A stretch of 64,000 nt of DNA from assembly GCF_012849375.1 (NCBI RefSeq), contig NZ_CP051684.1:1116001-1180000 (forward strand). Direction: 5' to 3'. The first letter of the stretch is position 1. Each line of letters starts with the position of its first letter. The position numbers and the translations under genes are program-made. Below, one piece after another: positions 8,450-19,354 of this stretch. This DNA comes from Duganella dendranthematis (GTDB lineage: Bacteria > Pseudomonadota > Gammaproteobacteria > Burkholderiales > Burkholderiaceae_D). The notes beneath the pieces were generated by a model. That model did no database searches and was not told where the DNA came from. It saw only the letters and a list, made by a program, of their open reading frames with translations.

Positions 8450-11254
8450 TTACATCTTGTAGCTGAGGCTGAAGAACAGGGTGCGGCCGGTCTGCGTGCG
8501 GGTCTTGGTCGAACCGTCGGCATTCGACTCCACGTAGTAAGGGCTGTTCAGGTTGTTACCCTCGACGCGGAACGACAGTCCTTTCATCGGACCTTCCTGG
8601 ATCTCGTAGCCGATCTGTGCCGACAGCCACTTCTGCGACTCGATGTACACCAGCGATGGGAAACCGCCGACCGTATCATTCGCGACGTTACCCACGTAAC
8701 GCGAACGGTAGTTGGTGGCCACGAAGGCGCTGAAGCCTTTCTTCTCGAAGTACACCTGCAGCTTGGCGTTGGTCTTCGACAGGCCTGGCAGCGGGATGTT
8801 GCCGGCGTCAGCCGCCTGGTCCGGATTCTTGCCGATGATGTTAGGCAGTTGCACCGAGCTGAACGTCGACGAGTAGCTGCCCGAGGCGCCGAAGCCATTC
8901 AGGATCGGATGAATCAGCTCGAACGGCGCCGATGCGGTCAGCTCGAAGCCCTTCAGGTTGCCGCCGTTACCATTGGTGGTGGTGGTGTAGATACCCTTGT
9001 TACCACCGGCTGGAGTCGACAGGCCGAAGGTGGTCAGGTACGGCGAGAAGTCGAAGTCCGAAATCGTCTGCGGCACGATGTAGCTGTTCAGCTTTTTGTA
9101 GAACAGCGCGGCGCTGACGTAGCCCTTCTTGGCGAAGTATTTCTCCAGCGAGAAGTCCAGCGCATCGGCACGGAACGGCTTCAGGTTCGGATTGCCGGCC
9201 GAGCCTTCAAAGCGGGCCGGCGGCACCACGCCATTGACGGCGGTTGGCGTATTGTTCACGGCGAAGCTGAACGAATTGCGCATGTCGGTCATGTTCGGAC
9301 GCGCCACCTGTTTCGACGCGCCGAAACGCGCCAGGTAGCTGTTACCCAGATCGAAATTCAGGTTCAGCGACGGCAGGAAATCGTTGTAGCTGGTGCCATC
9401 GGTCACCAGGCCGGTCGATGGGTCGTTCAGCACTGGCGACGAACCCACGGCAGCGTGGTAGCCGGTCGCTTCCTGCTTGGTGTGCACCGCCTGGAAGCCG
9501 ACGTTACCGCTGACCGGGATCTCGCCCACGCGGCTGTCGATATCCAGCTTGGCGTAGACCGTGCTCAGTTTTTCCTGCACGCCGTAGGATTTCGACAGAA
9601 TGTCGTTGGCGTACTTGCGCTGCACTACCGCGCCCGGGATCAGGTCCACCTGTGGATCGAACACCAGCATGCTGATGCCGGTGCCGCCGACATTGCTGGC
9701 CACGGTCGAACCGCTCGGGAACGGCACGCGGTCGTAGCCGTCGTTGGTGGCCGACTGGATCACACCTTCATCGGCCACGCGCTTCTTGGTGCGGTCGGTA
9801 AAGTTGACGCCAAAGCGCAGGTTCGAGAAGTAGTTATTCTCCGGGATTTCGTACTTGGCTTCGGCGCGGATCGCATTGACCTGGTCGCGGATCGTCGGGC
9901 CCTTGTAGTAGCCGGCTTGCGACACCGAACCGCAGGCCGAGGTATTGGCGATGCCGGACCAGCCGCACTGGTTACGCACGGCCATGGTGTTTGGATCGGT
10001 CAGGCTGTTACCGTAGCTCATGCTCGGGATGTGGCCATCCAGGCCGGTCAGCGTCAGCGCAGCGTTGGTCGGGGTGCCGCCGTAGTATTCCACGTCGCGC
10101 TCAACACGGTCGGCCGAATTGTGGCTCAGGTCAACCATGGTGCTCCAGCCGTTACCCAGCTTGAGGTTGGTTTTCCAGCCGATCGACTTGATGGTGTCGT
10201 TGTCCAGAATACCTTCGTTGCGGTCGATCAGGCCGACATTGTTCATGGTGGCCGAGGTGGCGATGCCGTTGGCCACCGTGGCGTTGGTGAACACGCCGGT
10301 GCCTGGCACCTGGATCTGGCTCAGCTTGGTGTAGTCGTCGATCTTCGACCAGAACATATCGATCTGGCTGTTGAAGTCGCGGCTAGGCTTGAAGGCGATG
10401 ATCGCCGCCACGCCCTTGCGGTCGTCGCGCACATTGCGGGTGCTGGCGTTATAGCCCGAGCCACCCGGTACTTTGGCGGTGACGGTATTGCCGGCGGTGT
10501 CGGTGACGGCACCGGTGTAGTCGCCCCAGGTGCCGAATTCATATTGCGAGGAATCGTTGGTCTGACGCACGAAGCCGACCGCCACGCCCAGCGTGCGGTT
10601 CAGGAACTGGTCGATGTAGGTGACGCTCTCGCGGTGGCCCTTGCCCTGGGCTTCCAGGCCCAGACCGTTCTTGGTGCGCTGGAACTTGGCGGCGATGGTG
10701 CGCTTGCCGAAGGCCAGCGGATCGATCAGCTGCTGGTCGATGGTACCGGCCAGGCCCGCACCCATCACGGTCGAATCGGTGGTTTTATAAACGGTGGCGC
10801 CGGCGATCAGTTCAGCCGGGTACGCGCTCAGGTCGACCGCGCGGCTGTCGCCGGTGCTGGTCTGTTCGCGGCCATTCAGCAGGTAGCCGGCGAAGTCCGG
10901 GCCGAGGCCGCGGATGCTGACGGTGGAGGCGTTGCCGTCCTTGGTACGCTGGGTGGTCAGGCCCGGCAGGCGTGCCAGCGATTCCGCGATGGTGGTGTCC
11001 GGCAGCTTGCCGATATCTTCCGCCGAAATCGCTTCCACGATGGAGCTGGCGTCTTTCTTAACCGAAATCGCGTCCTCGATGCCGCGGCGGATGCCGGACA
11101 CGGTCACGCTCTGCACGCTGTCGGCGCTTGGCGCGGTCTGCGCAAACGCAGGCTGGACCAGAGTCGACAGCAAGACGGCGCAACCAGCTGCGACCGGGCT
11201 CAATTTAAATACAACGGCCTGGGCGGCGCCGCGCTGGTTAACGGAATTCTTCAT
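8450..11254 (-). CDS. TonB-dependent receptor (maltodextrin-type)
   Basis: Outer-membrane active transporter of 934 residues, energised by TonB. A long signal peptide ends near PAFAQ. A TonB-box-like SVTVSGIRR follows, then the plug domain (SAEDIGKLPDTTIAESLARL; VSIRGLGPDFAGYLLNGR). The rest is a beta barrel ending in FFSLSYKM, with the C-terminal aromatic expected of outer-membrane proteins. The plug style is the one found in carbohydrate receptors of Xanthomonas and Caulobacter. Divergent transcription from a secreted amylase suggests that it imports maltodextrins. The ATG at 11254 has GAGGGG upstream. The promoter region holds five operator-like boxes. Confidence 0.9.
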   Translation of the reverse strand: MKNSVNQRGAAQAVVFKLSPVAAGCAVLLSTLVQPAFAQTAPSADSVQSVTVSGIRRGIEDAISVKKDASSIVEAISAEDIGKLPDTTIAESLARLPGLTTQRTKDGNASTVSIRGLGPDFAGYLLNGREQTSTGDSRAVDLSAYPAELIAGATVYKTTDSTVMGAGLAGTIDQQLIDPLAFGKRTIAAKFQRTKNGLGLEAQGKGHRESVTYIDQFLNRTLGVAVGFVRQTNDSSQYEFGTWGDYTGAVTDTAGNTVTAKVPGGSGYNASTRNVRDDRKGVAAIIAFKPSRDFNSQIDMFWSKIDDYTKLSQIQVPGTGVFTNATVANGIATSATMNNVGLIDRNEGILDNDTIKSIGWKTNLKLGNGWSTMVDLSHNSADRVERDVEYYGGTPTNAALTLTGLDGHIPSMSYGNSLTDPNTMAVRNQCGWSGIANTSACGSVSQAGYYKGPTIRDQVNAIRAEAKYEIPENNYFSNLRFGVNFTDRTKKRVADEGVIQSATNDGYDRVPFPSGSTVASNVGGTGISMLVFDPQVDLIPGAVVQRKYANDILSKSYGVQEKLSTVYAKLDIDSRVGEIPVSGNVGFQAVHTKQEATGYHAAVGSSPVLNDPSTGLVTDGTSYNDFLPSLNLNFDLGNSYLARFGASKQVARPNMTDMRNSFSFAVNNTPTAVNGVVPPARFEGSAGNPNLKPFRADALDFSLEKYFAKKGYVSAALFYKKLNSYIVPQTISDFDFSPYLTTFGLSTPAGGNKGIYTTTTNGNGGNLKGFELTASAPFELIHPILNGFGASGSYSSTFSSVQLPNIIGKNPDQAADAGNIPLPGLSKTNAKLQVYFEKKGFSAFVATNYRSRYVGNVANDTVGGFPSLVYIESQKWLSAQIGYEIQEGPMKGLSFRVEGNNLNSPYYVESNADGSTKTRTQTGRTLFFSLSYKM

Positions 11255-11705
11255 CTGTGTCCCCTCATCATCAAAAAAATACCCGCGACACCACGGCCGG
11301 CTCTGGCTACATCGACTACACGGGTTCCAAGGAATATGAACGCTCTTTAGGACGTTCTAAACAGAATTTTGTACTAAAACTAGATTCTGTGTCAATCAAG
11401 CTTCTGTAATCCTACGGCGTCATAGGTGCGCCAGCCCTTGCTTCTCCTATGAAAACCGCGATGTCGTTGTATTTCGGCTACAGAAGTGTCGTCATCAAAC
11501 TGTAGTGGAACTACATTTTAGTGGCCGGCAAGCTGCAATTCTGTGGCATTTCCTACCTGTCAACCCTTCGCCACCACGCACGGCACCGCCCTCGGTCGAA
11601 TATCTGTATTAAAACTAGAAATTCAGCCGGATTCCGTAGTATTCTCGCCAAAAACCATCAAAACGCATCTGTAGTACAACTACCACGGGTGCTTCCGGAG
11701 ACCAT
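11255..11705. promoter_or_regulatory. Divergent control region with five 15-base boxes
   Basis: This 451-base region without credible ORFs separates the TonB receptor and amylase genes. Five related 15-mers lie in it. They are TGTACTAAAACTAGA (11370-11384), TGTATTTCGGCTACA (11468-11482), TGTAGTGGAACTACA (11501-11515), TGTATTAAAACTAGA (11605-11619) and TGTAGTACAACTACC (11670-11684). The third is an exact dyad, TGTAGT-3-ACTACA. All keep TGTA-n-T-nnn-n-CTA. The last box overlaps the region just before the amylase SD and is well placed to block transcription. Such a dyad suits a LacI- or similar-family sugar regulator, but none is encoded in this window. Confidence 0.7.
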
Positions 11706-13550
11706 ATGCACAAGATTCTCGCCGCCCTGCTGGCGCTGCTGCCGCTCAGCGCCACCGCCGCCCCTTATCAGATCGACCACATGGACCCGCCGCTGTGGTG
11801 GACCGGCATGCACAACAGCCGGCTGCAACTGATGGTGCACGGCCAGCAGATCGCCGACCTGGAACCGGCGCTGGCCTATCCAGGCGTGCGCATCGCCTCG
11901 GTCAGCCGCGTCGCCAACCGCAACTACCTGTTTGTCGACCTGGAGATCGCCCCCGACGCCAAGCCCGGCAAGATCGACCTGACCTTCCAGCGCGGCAGCC
12001 AGAACGTCCACTACAGCTACCAGCTGCTGGCGCGCGCACCCGGCTCGGCACAGCGCGCCGGCTTCAGCAGCAAGGACGCGATCTACCAGGTGATGCCGGA
12101 CCGCTTCGCCAACGGCGACCCGGCCAACGACAACGCCGCGGGCATGCGCGAGCGCGCCAACCGCGCCGAAGGCGGCGGCCGCCACGGCGGCGACATCCGC
12201 GGCATGGCCCAGCACCTCGACTACATCGCCGGCATGGGCTTCACCATGCTGTGGCCGACGCCGCTGCTGGAGTCGAACATGCCGGCCTACTCCTACCATG
12301 GCTACGCCACCACCGACCATTACCGCATCGACCCGCGCTACGGCAGCAACGCCGAATACCGCGACTTCGTGGCGGCCGCGCGCGGCAAAGGGCTGGGCGT
12401 GATCCAGGACGTGGTGCTGAATCACATCGGTTCCAGCCATTGGTGGCTGCAGGACATGCCAACCCCGGACTGGCTGACCTATCAAGGCAAATACGTGCCG
12501 ACCGAGCACCACCGCGTGGCGTTGCAGGACCCGTACGCATCGGACGAAGACAAGCGCAACTTCACCGACGGCTGGTTCGTGCAAAGCATGCCGGACCTGA
12601 ACCAGGCCAATCCCTACCTGGCCACCTACCTGATCCAGAACGACATCTGGTGGATCGAATACGCCGGCCTGGCCGGCCTGCGGGTGGACACCTACGGTTA
12701 CTCGAACACCGACTTCCTCAGCCGCTGGTCCGGCGCGCTGATGGCCGAGTACCCGCACCTGAATCTGGTGGGCGAGGAATGGAGCACCATGGCGCCGGTG
12801 GTGGCTCACTGGCAGCAGGGCAAGCGCAACTTCAACGGCTACGAATCGCACATGCCGAGCATGATGGACTTCCCGCTGACCGACGCCATGCGCCGCGGCC
12901 TGGCCGCCGCCGATGGCGACGAGCGCAGCCTGACCACGCTGTACGAAGCGCTGTCGCTCGACTACCTGTACCCGAATCCGGGCAACCTGGTGCTGTTCGA
13001 GGGCAACCATGACATGTCGCGCATCTTTAGCGAACTGCATGGCGATGAAAACCTGTTCCGCATGGCGATGGCCTTCGTCGCCACCGCGCCGCGCATCCCG
13101 CAGTTCTATACCGGCAGCGAGATCCTGATGACCAGCACCGTCAAGCACCGCGACGACGCCTCCTACCGCCTCGACTTCCCCGGCGGCTGGAGCGGCGACA
13201 CCGTCAACGCCTTCACCGGCCAGGGCCTGACGCCACAGCAGCTGGCGGCGCAAGCCTACGTCAAGCGGCTGTTCAACTGGCGCAAGAACGCCACCGTCAT
13301 CCACAACGGCAAGATGATGCACTACGGTCCGGAGCAGAACACCTACGTCTACTTCCGCTATGACGGCACGCACAAAGTCATGGTGGCCTTCAACAAGAAC
13401 CAGACCGACACCGTGCTGAAGACCGGCCGCTTCCACGAAATGCTGGACGGCGTCAGCGCCGGCACCGACGTCATGACCGGTCAGCGCGTGTCCTTGGCGG
13501 GCGAAGTCAGGCTACCGGCGCGCTCGGTGATGATCCTGGAGATCCAATAA
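11706..13550 (+). CDS. Secreted GH13 cyclomaltodextrinase/neopullulanase-like amylase
   Basis: Alpha-amylase family enzyme of 614 residues with a signal peptide ending at ATAAP. An N-terminal beta domain (about 20-115) of the cyclomaltodextrinase type precedes the catalytic barrel, which starts at DAIYQVMPDRFANGD. The catalytic triad is visible: nucleophile Asp328 in GLRVDTYG, acid Glu357 in LVGEEW and Asp436 in EGNHDMSR. A C-terminal beta domain follows. It resembles SusA-type periplasmic neopullulanases that trim imported maltodextrins. GGAG precedes the ATG. It overlaps the next gene by one base (TAATG), so the two form an operon under the five-box region. Confidence 0.9.
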   Translation: MHKILAALLALLPLSATAAPYQIDHMDPPLWWTGMHNSRLQLMVHGQQIADLEPALAYPGVRIASVSRVANRNYLFVDLEIAPDAKPGKIDLTFQRGSQNVHYSYQLLARAPGSAQRAGFSSKDAIYQVMPDRFANGDPANDNAAGMRERANRAEGGGRHGGDIRGMAQHLDYIAGMGFTMLWPTPLLESNMPAYSYHGYATTDHYRIDPRYGSNAEYRDFVAAARGKGLGVIQDVVLNHIGSSHWWLQDMPTPDWLTYQGKYVPTEHHRVALQDPYASDEDKRNFTDGWFVQSMPDLNQANPYLATYLIQNDIWWIEYAGLAGLRVDTYGYSNTDFLSRWSGALMAEYPHLNLVGEEWSTMAPVVAHWQQGKRNFNGYESHMPSMMDFPLTDAMRRGLAAADGDERSLTTLYEALSLDYLYPNPGNLVLFEGNHDMSRIFSELHGDENLFRMAMAFVATAPRIPQFYTGSEILMTSTVKHRDDASYRLDFPGGWSGDTVNAFTGQGLTPQQLAAQAYVKRLFNWRKNATVIHNGKMMHYGPEQNTYVYFRYDGTHKVMVAFNKNQTDTVLKTGRFHEMLDGVSAGTDVMTGQRVSLAGEVRLPARSVMILEIQ

Positions 13551-16038
13551 TGAAGCCCGTCCGCACCGCGCTCTGCGCCGCGCTGCTGCCGTTATTCGCC
13601 CACGCGGCCGCCGGCACTAGCACCGCCACTGCCAGCTACCCGACCTGGGACGGCAAGCAGGAAACCGTGCGCTACGCCACCCCGGACGCCGGCGCCGCGC
13701 AGCGCAGTTACACCCAGTCGACCACCATGAAGGTGCGCGAAGGCGGCAAACAAGAAATCAGCTACAGCGAAAGCGCGTCGCTGCCAACGGTCCGCAGCGG
13801 CAACCTCGCCTTCGACGCCCTGTTCGCGCTGGCCGGCGCCGAAATGAAGCTGGACTCCGTCAGTGAAATCCGCGACGGCAGCTACAACGGCGGCAACGCC
13901 ATCCCGTGCGACTGCTTCGAAACCGGCGAGTTGTGGCACTACGTGTGGACGCGCGACCTGTCCTACGCCGCCTTGCTGGGCCTCGGCATGCTCGACCCGC
14001 AACGCACCCGCAACTCGCTTGCCTTCAAACTTGCCGGCTACCGCGATGGCGTCACGGCTGGCGCCCACGCGGTCGGCGACGGCTACCAGATCGTGCAGGA
14101 CACCGGCAGCGGCGGCAGCTGGCCGGTCAGCACCGATCGCGTCAGCTGGGCCTTCGGCGCTGACGAAGCCTTGAAAGCGCTGCCGCCGGCCGAACGCCAG
14201 GCCTTCGCACAACAAGCCTTGCACGCCCTGCGCAACACGCTGGACAACGACCGCATCGCCATCTGGGACGCCGCCGACGGCTTGTACAACGGCGAAGAAT
14301 CCTTCCTCGACTGGCGCGAACAAAGCTACGCCGCCTGGCTGCCGAACGAGCTGTCGTACATGGCCACGTCCAAGGCGCTGTCCACCAACGCCGCCCACTA
14401 CAAGGCGCTGACGCTGGCCGCGCAACTGGCCAAGGAACAGGGCGACACCGCCACCGCCGCGCGTTACAACGGCTGGGCCACCGCATTGAAGACCGCCATC
14501 AACCGGCGCTTCTGGCAAGCCGACAGCGGCATGTACAGCAGCGTCACCGCCGGCCACTTCGACGGCGCGGCGCTGTACAAATACGACTGGCTGGGGCAGT
14601 CGCTGGCCATCGTCACCGGCATCGCCGATCAGCGCCAGACGGAAAGCATTCTGGCCCACTATCCGCATGGCCCGTTCGGCGCGCCGGTCATCTGGCCGCA
14701 GCAGGCCAATACCGCCGTTTATCACAACCGCGCCATGTGGCCGTTCGTTACCGCGTACGGCTTGAAGGCGGCTGCCATCGGCGGCAACGTCGCCGTGGCA
14801 GATGCGGCCTACGCCACGCTGATGCGCGGCGCAGCCACCAACCTGTCCAACATGGAAAATCTGGAATGGCTGTCCGGCCAGCCGATGCTCGACGACGGCA
14901 AACTGAGTGGTCCGGTAGTCAATTCGCGCCGCCAGTTGTGGTCTGTCGGCGGTTACCTGGGCATGGTGGTGGGCAGCGTGTTTGGCGTGCAGACCACCAA
15001 CGACGGCATCGCCGTGCGGCCGTTCATCACGGCGCGGCTGCGGCGCGAGACATTTGTAGGCAGCGATGCGATCACGCTGAATCAACTCACGCTTCGCGGC
15101 AAGCGCATCGCCGTGCGCGTGCAACTGCCGACCGCCGTTGCGGGCGATGGCTACTACGCAGTCGCCGGCATCACGTTGAACGGCAAGCCTGCCAGCGCGG
15201 CGCTGGCATGGGATGCGCTGGGCGACGACAACAGCATCGAGATCCGCCTCGGCAAACTGCTGCCGGGCCAGCAGGCCAAGCGCAGCGTGACCGCCAAACC
15301 ACTGGCGCACGACGCCGCCGTCTACGCACCGGTCGAACCGCGCATCACCAAACTGGAACGCGGCGCCTACGGTTTCCCGACGCTGCACATCGACGGCGGT
15401 GCGACTGGCGGCGCGGGTGACAAGGCGGCCGGCGATGCCATCACCTACAACATCTACCGCAACGGCCAGTTGGTCGGGCCGCGCATCAGCGCCAGCATGT
15501 GGTCCGACCGCCACGCCGGCAAGGAAGGTAATGCCTGCTACGCGGTGGAAGCCGTGTACACGCGCTCTGGCAACCGCAGCCACCACAGCATGCCCGCATG
15601 CCTGAACAACGGCCAGGAAATCGACGTCTCCCGCGCCGGCTGGGGCGCGCCGGCGGACACCTTCGCGCAAGCCTTCAAAGTAGACAGCGCCGGCGACTAC
15701 GCGGTGCAAATCAAATACCGCAACACCGCGCACCAGATCAACCTGGGCATCAGCGGCGGCGTCAAATGGGCCTCGCTGAAAGACAGCAGCGGCGCCACAG
15801 TCGCCAGCGGCATAGTCCAACTGCCGCACTCCCCGGCCAGCGAAGGCGCCAAATACTCGACGCCACTGCGCGCCGCGTTAAAGCCCGGCAGCTACACGCT
15901 GCAACTGGAAGACTTCTACAACATGAGCTACATGAAAAACAACGCCACCTACAGTGATGCAGGTGGCGTCCGGGGCCATCCAACAAGTTCGACATCGACG
16001 CCGTGCGCATCATGCCGGCTGCGCAAGTCAAGAAGTAA
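13550..16038 (+). CDS. Six-hairpin glycosidase-like protein, frameshifted end
   Basis: Secreted protein of about 829 residues with an (alpha/alpha)6-barrel glycosidase character. Recognisable stretches are ELWHYVWTRDLSYAALLGLG, WLPNELSYMATSK and PVIWPQQANTAVYHNRAMWP, followed by C-terminal beta domains. The family is often annotated as six-hairpin or amylo-glucosidase-like. The true activity is unproved, but the operon with the amylase points to alpha-glucans. The frame breaks at 15971-15981: the read frame runs on to 16312 as nonsense. A -1 shift gives SNKFDIDAVRIMPAAQVKK and a stop at 16036-16038. Adding one C to GGGGCCAT restores the natural end. This is either an assembly error or a recent mutation affecting only the last 20 residues. 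Confidence 0.75.
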
Positions 16039-17481
16039 GCGCTGCCGCCACCTGCTGCTGGCCGCCCGCCAGCAGCAGCTCCACCTCATCCGCCGGCACC
16101 GCCGCGCTGATGCAGAAACCAAACGCCTCGTCGCACGCCATCTGCTGCAACTGCGCCAGCTGATCGGCGGTTTCCACGCCGGCCGCAATCACCTGCATGT
16201 CGAGTGTATGCGCCATCTCGATAATCGCCCGCACCATGGCCCGCCGCGCGCCAGATCATCGACAAACGACTTATCGATCTTCACCACATCCACCGCAAAA
16301 CGCCGCAGATAATTCAGCGACGCATAACCGGTGCCGAAATCGCTGATCGCAATCCGCATACCCAACTGTTTGAACTGCTGCAGGATCTCCTCCGCGTTTT
16401 GGTTTTTATCGATCAGCATAGCCTCGGTGATTTCCAGCTCGATGCAACGGCCCGGCACACCGGCCTTCTCCAGTATCGCCGCAAAACTCGGCACGATATC
16501 CTTGTGGAAGAACTGACGCTGCGACAGATGCACCGTCACCGTCAGCGCCCTGCCCTGCTCCAGCCAGCGGCGCGCCTGCTCGGCCGCCGTCGCCATCACC
16601 CACGCCCCCACCGGCATGATCAGCGAACTCTGTTCCAGCACCGGCAGAAAATCCAGCGGCATCACCACGCCTAACTCCGGATGCTTCCAGCGCAGCAGCG
16701 CCTTCACGCCGGTGATCTGCTGCCGCTTCAGATCCAGCTTGGGCTGATAAGTAAGAATAAACTCATCGTTGTCCAGCGCGTGGCGTAGCGCCGTCTCCAG
16801 GATCAGCCGCGAATAAGCCTTGGCCTGCATGCTGGGCAGGAAGCGCAGGCTGGCGCCCTTGCCGCGCTGCTTGGCCGCATACATCGCCAGATCCGCCTTC
16901 TCGATCAGCGTCTCGATATCGTCGTCGTCATCCGGATACACCGCCACGCCGATGCTGGCCGCCACGTCCAGCAGATCGCCATTGACCACAAACGGCTCGG
17001 CGATGGTGTTCATGATCTTCTCCGCCACCTGCTGCGCATCGGCGCCGTTGTGCAGCTCCGTCAGCAGCACGATGAACTCATCGCCGCCCTGGCGCGCCAC
17101 CGTATCCACCTCACGCACGCACTGGCGCAGGCGCTGGGCAAACTGCACCAGCACCTGGTCGCCGGCGTCATGGCCCAACGTATCGTTAATGGTTTTAAAG
17201 CGGTCGATATCGACAAACAGCACCGCCAGCAAACTCTCGTGGCGGCGCGCATAGGCCACGCCATGCTCTAGCTGCATCTGGAACTGCAAGCGGTTGGGCA
17301 GGCCGGTCAGGCTGTCGTGATGGGCGATGAAATCCAGCCGCATCTCATTGTCGCGCTGCGCCGCCAGCGCCGCCTGCAACTGGGTGCAGCGCGCGCGCAG
17401 GCCGCGCGTCTGCCATTGACCGGCCAACAGCGCCAGCAAACATGGCGCAACGCCGGCCGCTACCGGCCATATGCTGTTCAT
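16028..17481 (-). pseudogene. GGDEF-EAL protein, frameshifted, degenerate EAL
   Basis: Membrane-anchored c-di-GMP protein of about 484 residues if repaired. A transmembrane N-terminus is followed by a GGDEF domain with an intact RQGGDEF active site and an exact I-site (REVD five residues before it), then an EAL domain. The EAL domain has lost key residues: KALLRW instead of EALLRW, SDFGTG instead of DDFGTG, and AAGVET instead of AEGVET. Phosphodiesterase activity is therefore unlikely. The frame breaks at 16238-16242. Upstream codes up to SFVDDLARGG and the continuation MVRAIIEMAHTLDMQV lies in another frame. One added base (GGCCC to GGGCCC) would repair it. It overlaps the end of the convergent glycosidase gene by 11 bases. 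Confidence 0.75.
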
Positions 17482-17595
17482 GCTGTCCCTCTTCGTCGGC
17501 TGCAGTGCGGAAGAGGGAATGATAGTGGATCGGGCTGCGCCCGATGAGCCGTTCAGCCGCCCGCTTGAGGCACGTCAAACGGCTTGTGGCAATTT

Positions 17596-19218
17596 TCAGC
17601 CAGCCAGCTGCAAGGTGCGGCGGCGCGATGGCGCTAATGCCACCACCGGTCCGTGCAGCTTGAAGATGCTGACCGCCTCCGACAACCTGGCCGCCTGCTG
17701 CTCCAGCGACTCGGCGGCGGCGGCGGCCTCCTCCACCAGCGCCGCGTTCTGCTGCGTCACGCTGTCCATCTGATTGATGGCGATGCTGATCTGCTCAATG
17801 CCGTCGCGCTGCTCGCCGCTGGCCACCGAAATATCGCCGATGATGGCGGTGACGCGCTGCACGCTGGCCTCGACCTCGCTCATCGTCTCGCCAGCCTGGC
17901 CGACCAGCCGGCTGCCCGCCTCTACCCGACCGACCGAGGTGCCGATCAGCTCCTTGATCTCGCGCGCCGCCGCAGCCGAGCGCTGCGCCAGCGTCCGCAC
18001 TTCCGACGCCACCACCGCAAAGCCGCGCCCCTGTTCGCCGGCGCGCGCCGCCTCCACTGCCGCATTCAGCGCCAGGATATTAGTCTGAAAGGCGATGCCA
18101 TCGATTACGCCGATAATGTCGGCGATCTGGCGCGAACTGTCGTTGATCTCGCCCATGGTGCGCACCATCTGGGCCACCGCGTTGCCGCCACGCGCCGCCA
18201 CCTCGCGCGCGCTATCGGCCAGGCGGCAGGCTTCGGCCGCGTTCTCGTTATTCTGCTTGACGGTGGCGGTCAGCTCCACCATGGCCGCCGCCGTCTCCTC
18301 CAGCGAGCTAGCCTGCTCCTCGGTGCGGCCCGACAGATCCAGATTGCCCGCGGCAATCTCGACCGAGGCGCCGTGGATCGTCTCGGTTCCCGTGCGCACC
18401 TTGCCGACGATGGAACTCAGATTACTCTGCATCAGCTTCAGCGCCCCCAGCAGGTCGCCGATCTCATCCTTGCTGTCGACCCGCACCTCGCTGCGCAGGT
18501 CACCGGCGGCCACCGTTTGCGCCACGCTGACCGCGGCATCCAGCGGCCGCGTGATGCTGCGGATCAGCGACGTCACCGTCAGCACGCCCACCACCACCGT
18601 CACCAGCAGTGTCACGCCCATGGTAATCAGCGTCTGCCGGTAAGCAGCGCTGCTTTCCTCTTCGATCGCGCCGATCAGCCGCACCGACTCCTTGCCGATG
18701 AAGGCCACGATGTCATCGATTTTCTTGGTCGGCTCGCGGTCCATGCCCTTGACCAGGTTGTCCACCAGGTGCGCGCTGTCGGGATTGGCGGCATCGTATT
18801 TCTTCAGCGCCTCCATATAGCGCGCCACCAGCTCGTTCTGGGTTTGTATCGCCTCATCCACCAGCGGCGTTTTCAGGCCCAGCTTGCTGAGCAGGCCATC
18901 GAGCTTTTGCAGCTCGCCGCGCGTGGTTTCGCCGCCCTTGACGAAGGCCTTGCTGTATTTGTCGAGTTGGGCGGGATCGTTGCCGCGTACCAGGATGTTC
19001 TTCCATTCCTGCACCTGAATTTTGAATTCCACCTGCGCGCTGCGCGCGGTGTCGATGGCCTGGCTCAGCGCCACCGAACGCGCCAGCGCTTCTGCGCTGC
19101 GCGTGTTACTGCTGTCCAACGCGCGCCAGCCGGCCAGCGCCACGATCGCCAGTGCCAGGAAGAAGAACGCCCCCAACAGGCCCAAGCGCACACCGATCTT
19201 TAGATTGGCGAGTTTCAT
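17596..19218 (-). CDS. Methyl-accepting chemotaxis protein
   Basis: Chemoreceptor of 540 residues. TM1 lies at about 11-33, a four-helix-bundle-like periplasmic sensor follows, and TM2 lies at about 196-219 ([20 protein letters not shown]). A HAMP segment precedes the cytoplasmic signalling domain, whose hairpin tip contains the invariant [20 protein letters not shown]. It would relay ligand binding to CheA/CheW. The frame opens at a TTG at 19233, but the ATG at 19218 starts the usual [13 protein letters not shown] and has GGGG upstream. No che genes are nearby, so it is a stand-alone receptor. The ligand cannot be inferred. Confidence 0.9.
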   Translation of the reverse strand: MKLANLKIGVRLGLLGAFFFLALAIVALAGWRALDSSNTRSAEALARSVALSQAIDTARSAQVEFKIQVQEWKNILVRGNDPAQLDKYSKAFVKGGETTRGELQKLDGLLSKLGLKTPLVDEAIQTQNELVARYMEALKKYDAANPDSAHLVDNLVKGMDREPTKKIDDIVAFIGKESVRLIGAIEEESSAAYRQTLITMGVTLLVTVVVGVLTVTSLIRSITRPLDAAVSVAQTVAAGDLRSEVRVDSKDEIGDLLGALKLMQSNLSSIVGKVRTGTETIHGASVEIAAGNLDLSGRTEEQASSLEETAAAMVELTATVKQNNENAAEACRLADSAREVAARGGNAVAQMVRTMGEINDSSRQIADIIGVIDGIAFQTNILALNAAVEAARAGEQGRGFAVVASEVRTLAQRSAAAAREIKELIGTSVGRVEAGSRLVGQAGETMSEVEASVQRVTAIIGDISVASGEQRDGIEQISIAINQMDSVTQQNAALVEEAAAAAESLEQQAARLSEAVSIFKLHGPVVALAPSRRRTLQLAG

Positions 19219-19354
19219 GACTACCCCTTTCAAGAATTCAATTCAGACAAGCTTGCTGTGCTTAATTGGTTCCGTTGTTTGGGGAACGGGCAATACTCAA
19301 TACCCGGAGTCCATCTTGCTATATCGCGCTGAAAAAATCTATCAAATCTCCACG

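Noticed and set aside
8363..11350. 995-codon open frame opposite the TonB receptor
   Set aside because: It is the GC-rich shadow of a clear receptor gene. Its translation is rich in Arg, His, Val and Gly without any family motif, and it has no ribosome site.
13592..15829. 745-codon frame opposite the six-hairpin glycosidase
   Set aside because: Shadow frame; the plus strand has a signal peptide, operon overlap and conserved segments.
16039..16312. C-terminal extension of the glycosidase frame past 16038
   Set aside because: The residues after the frameshift are Arg/His-rich nonsense overlapping the EAL gene. The natural end lies in the other frame at 16038.
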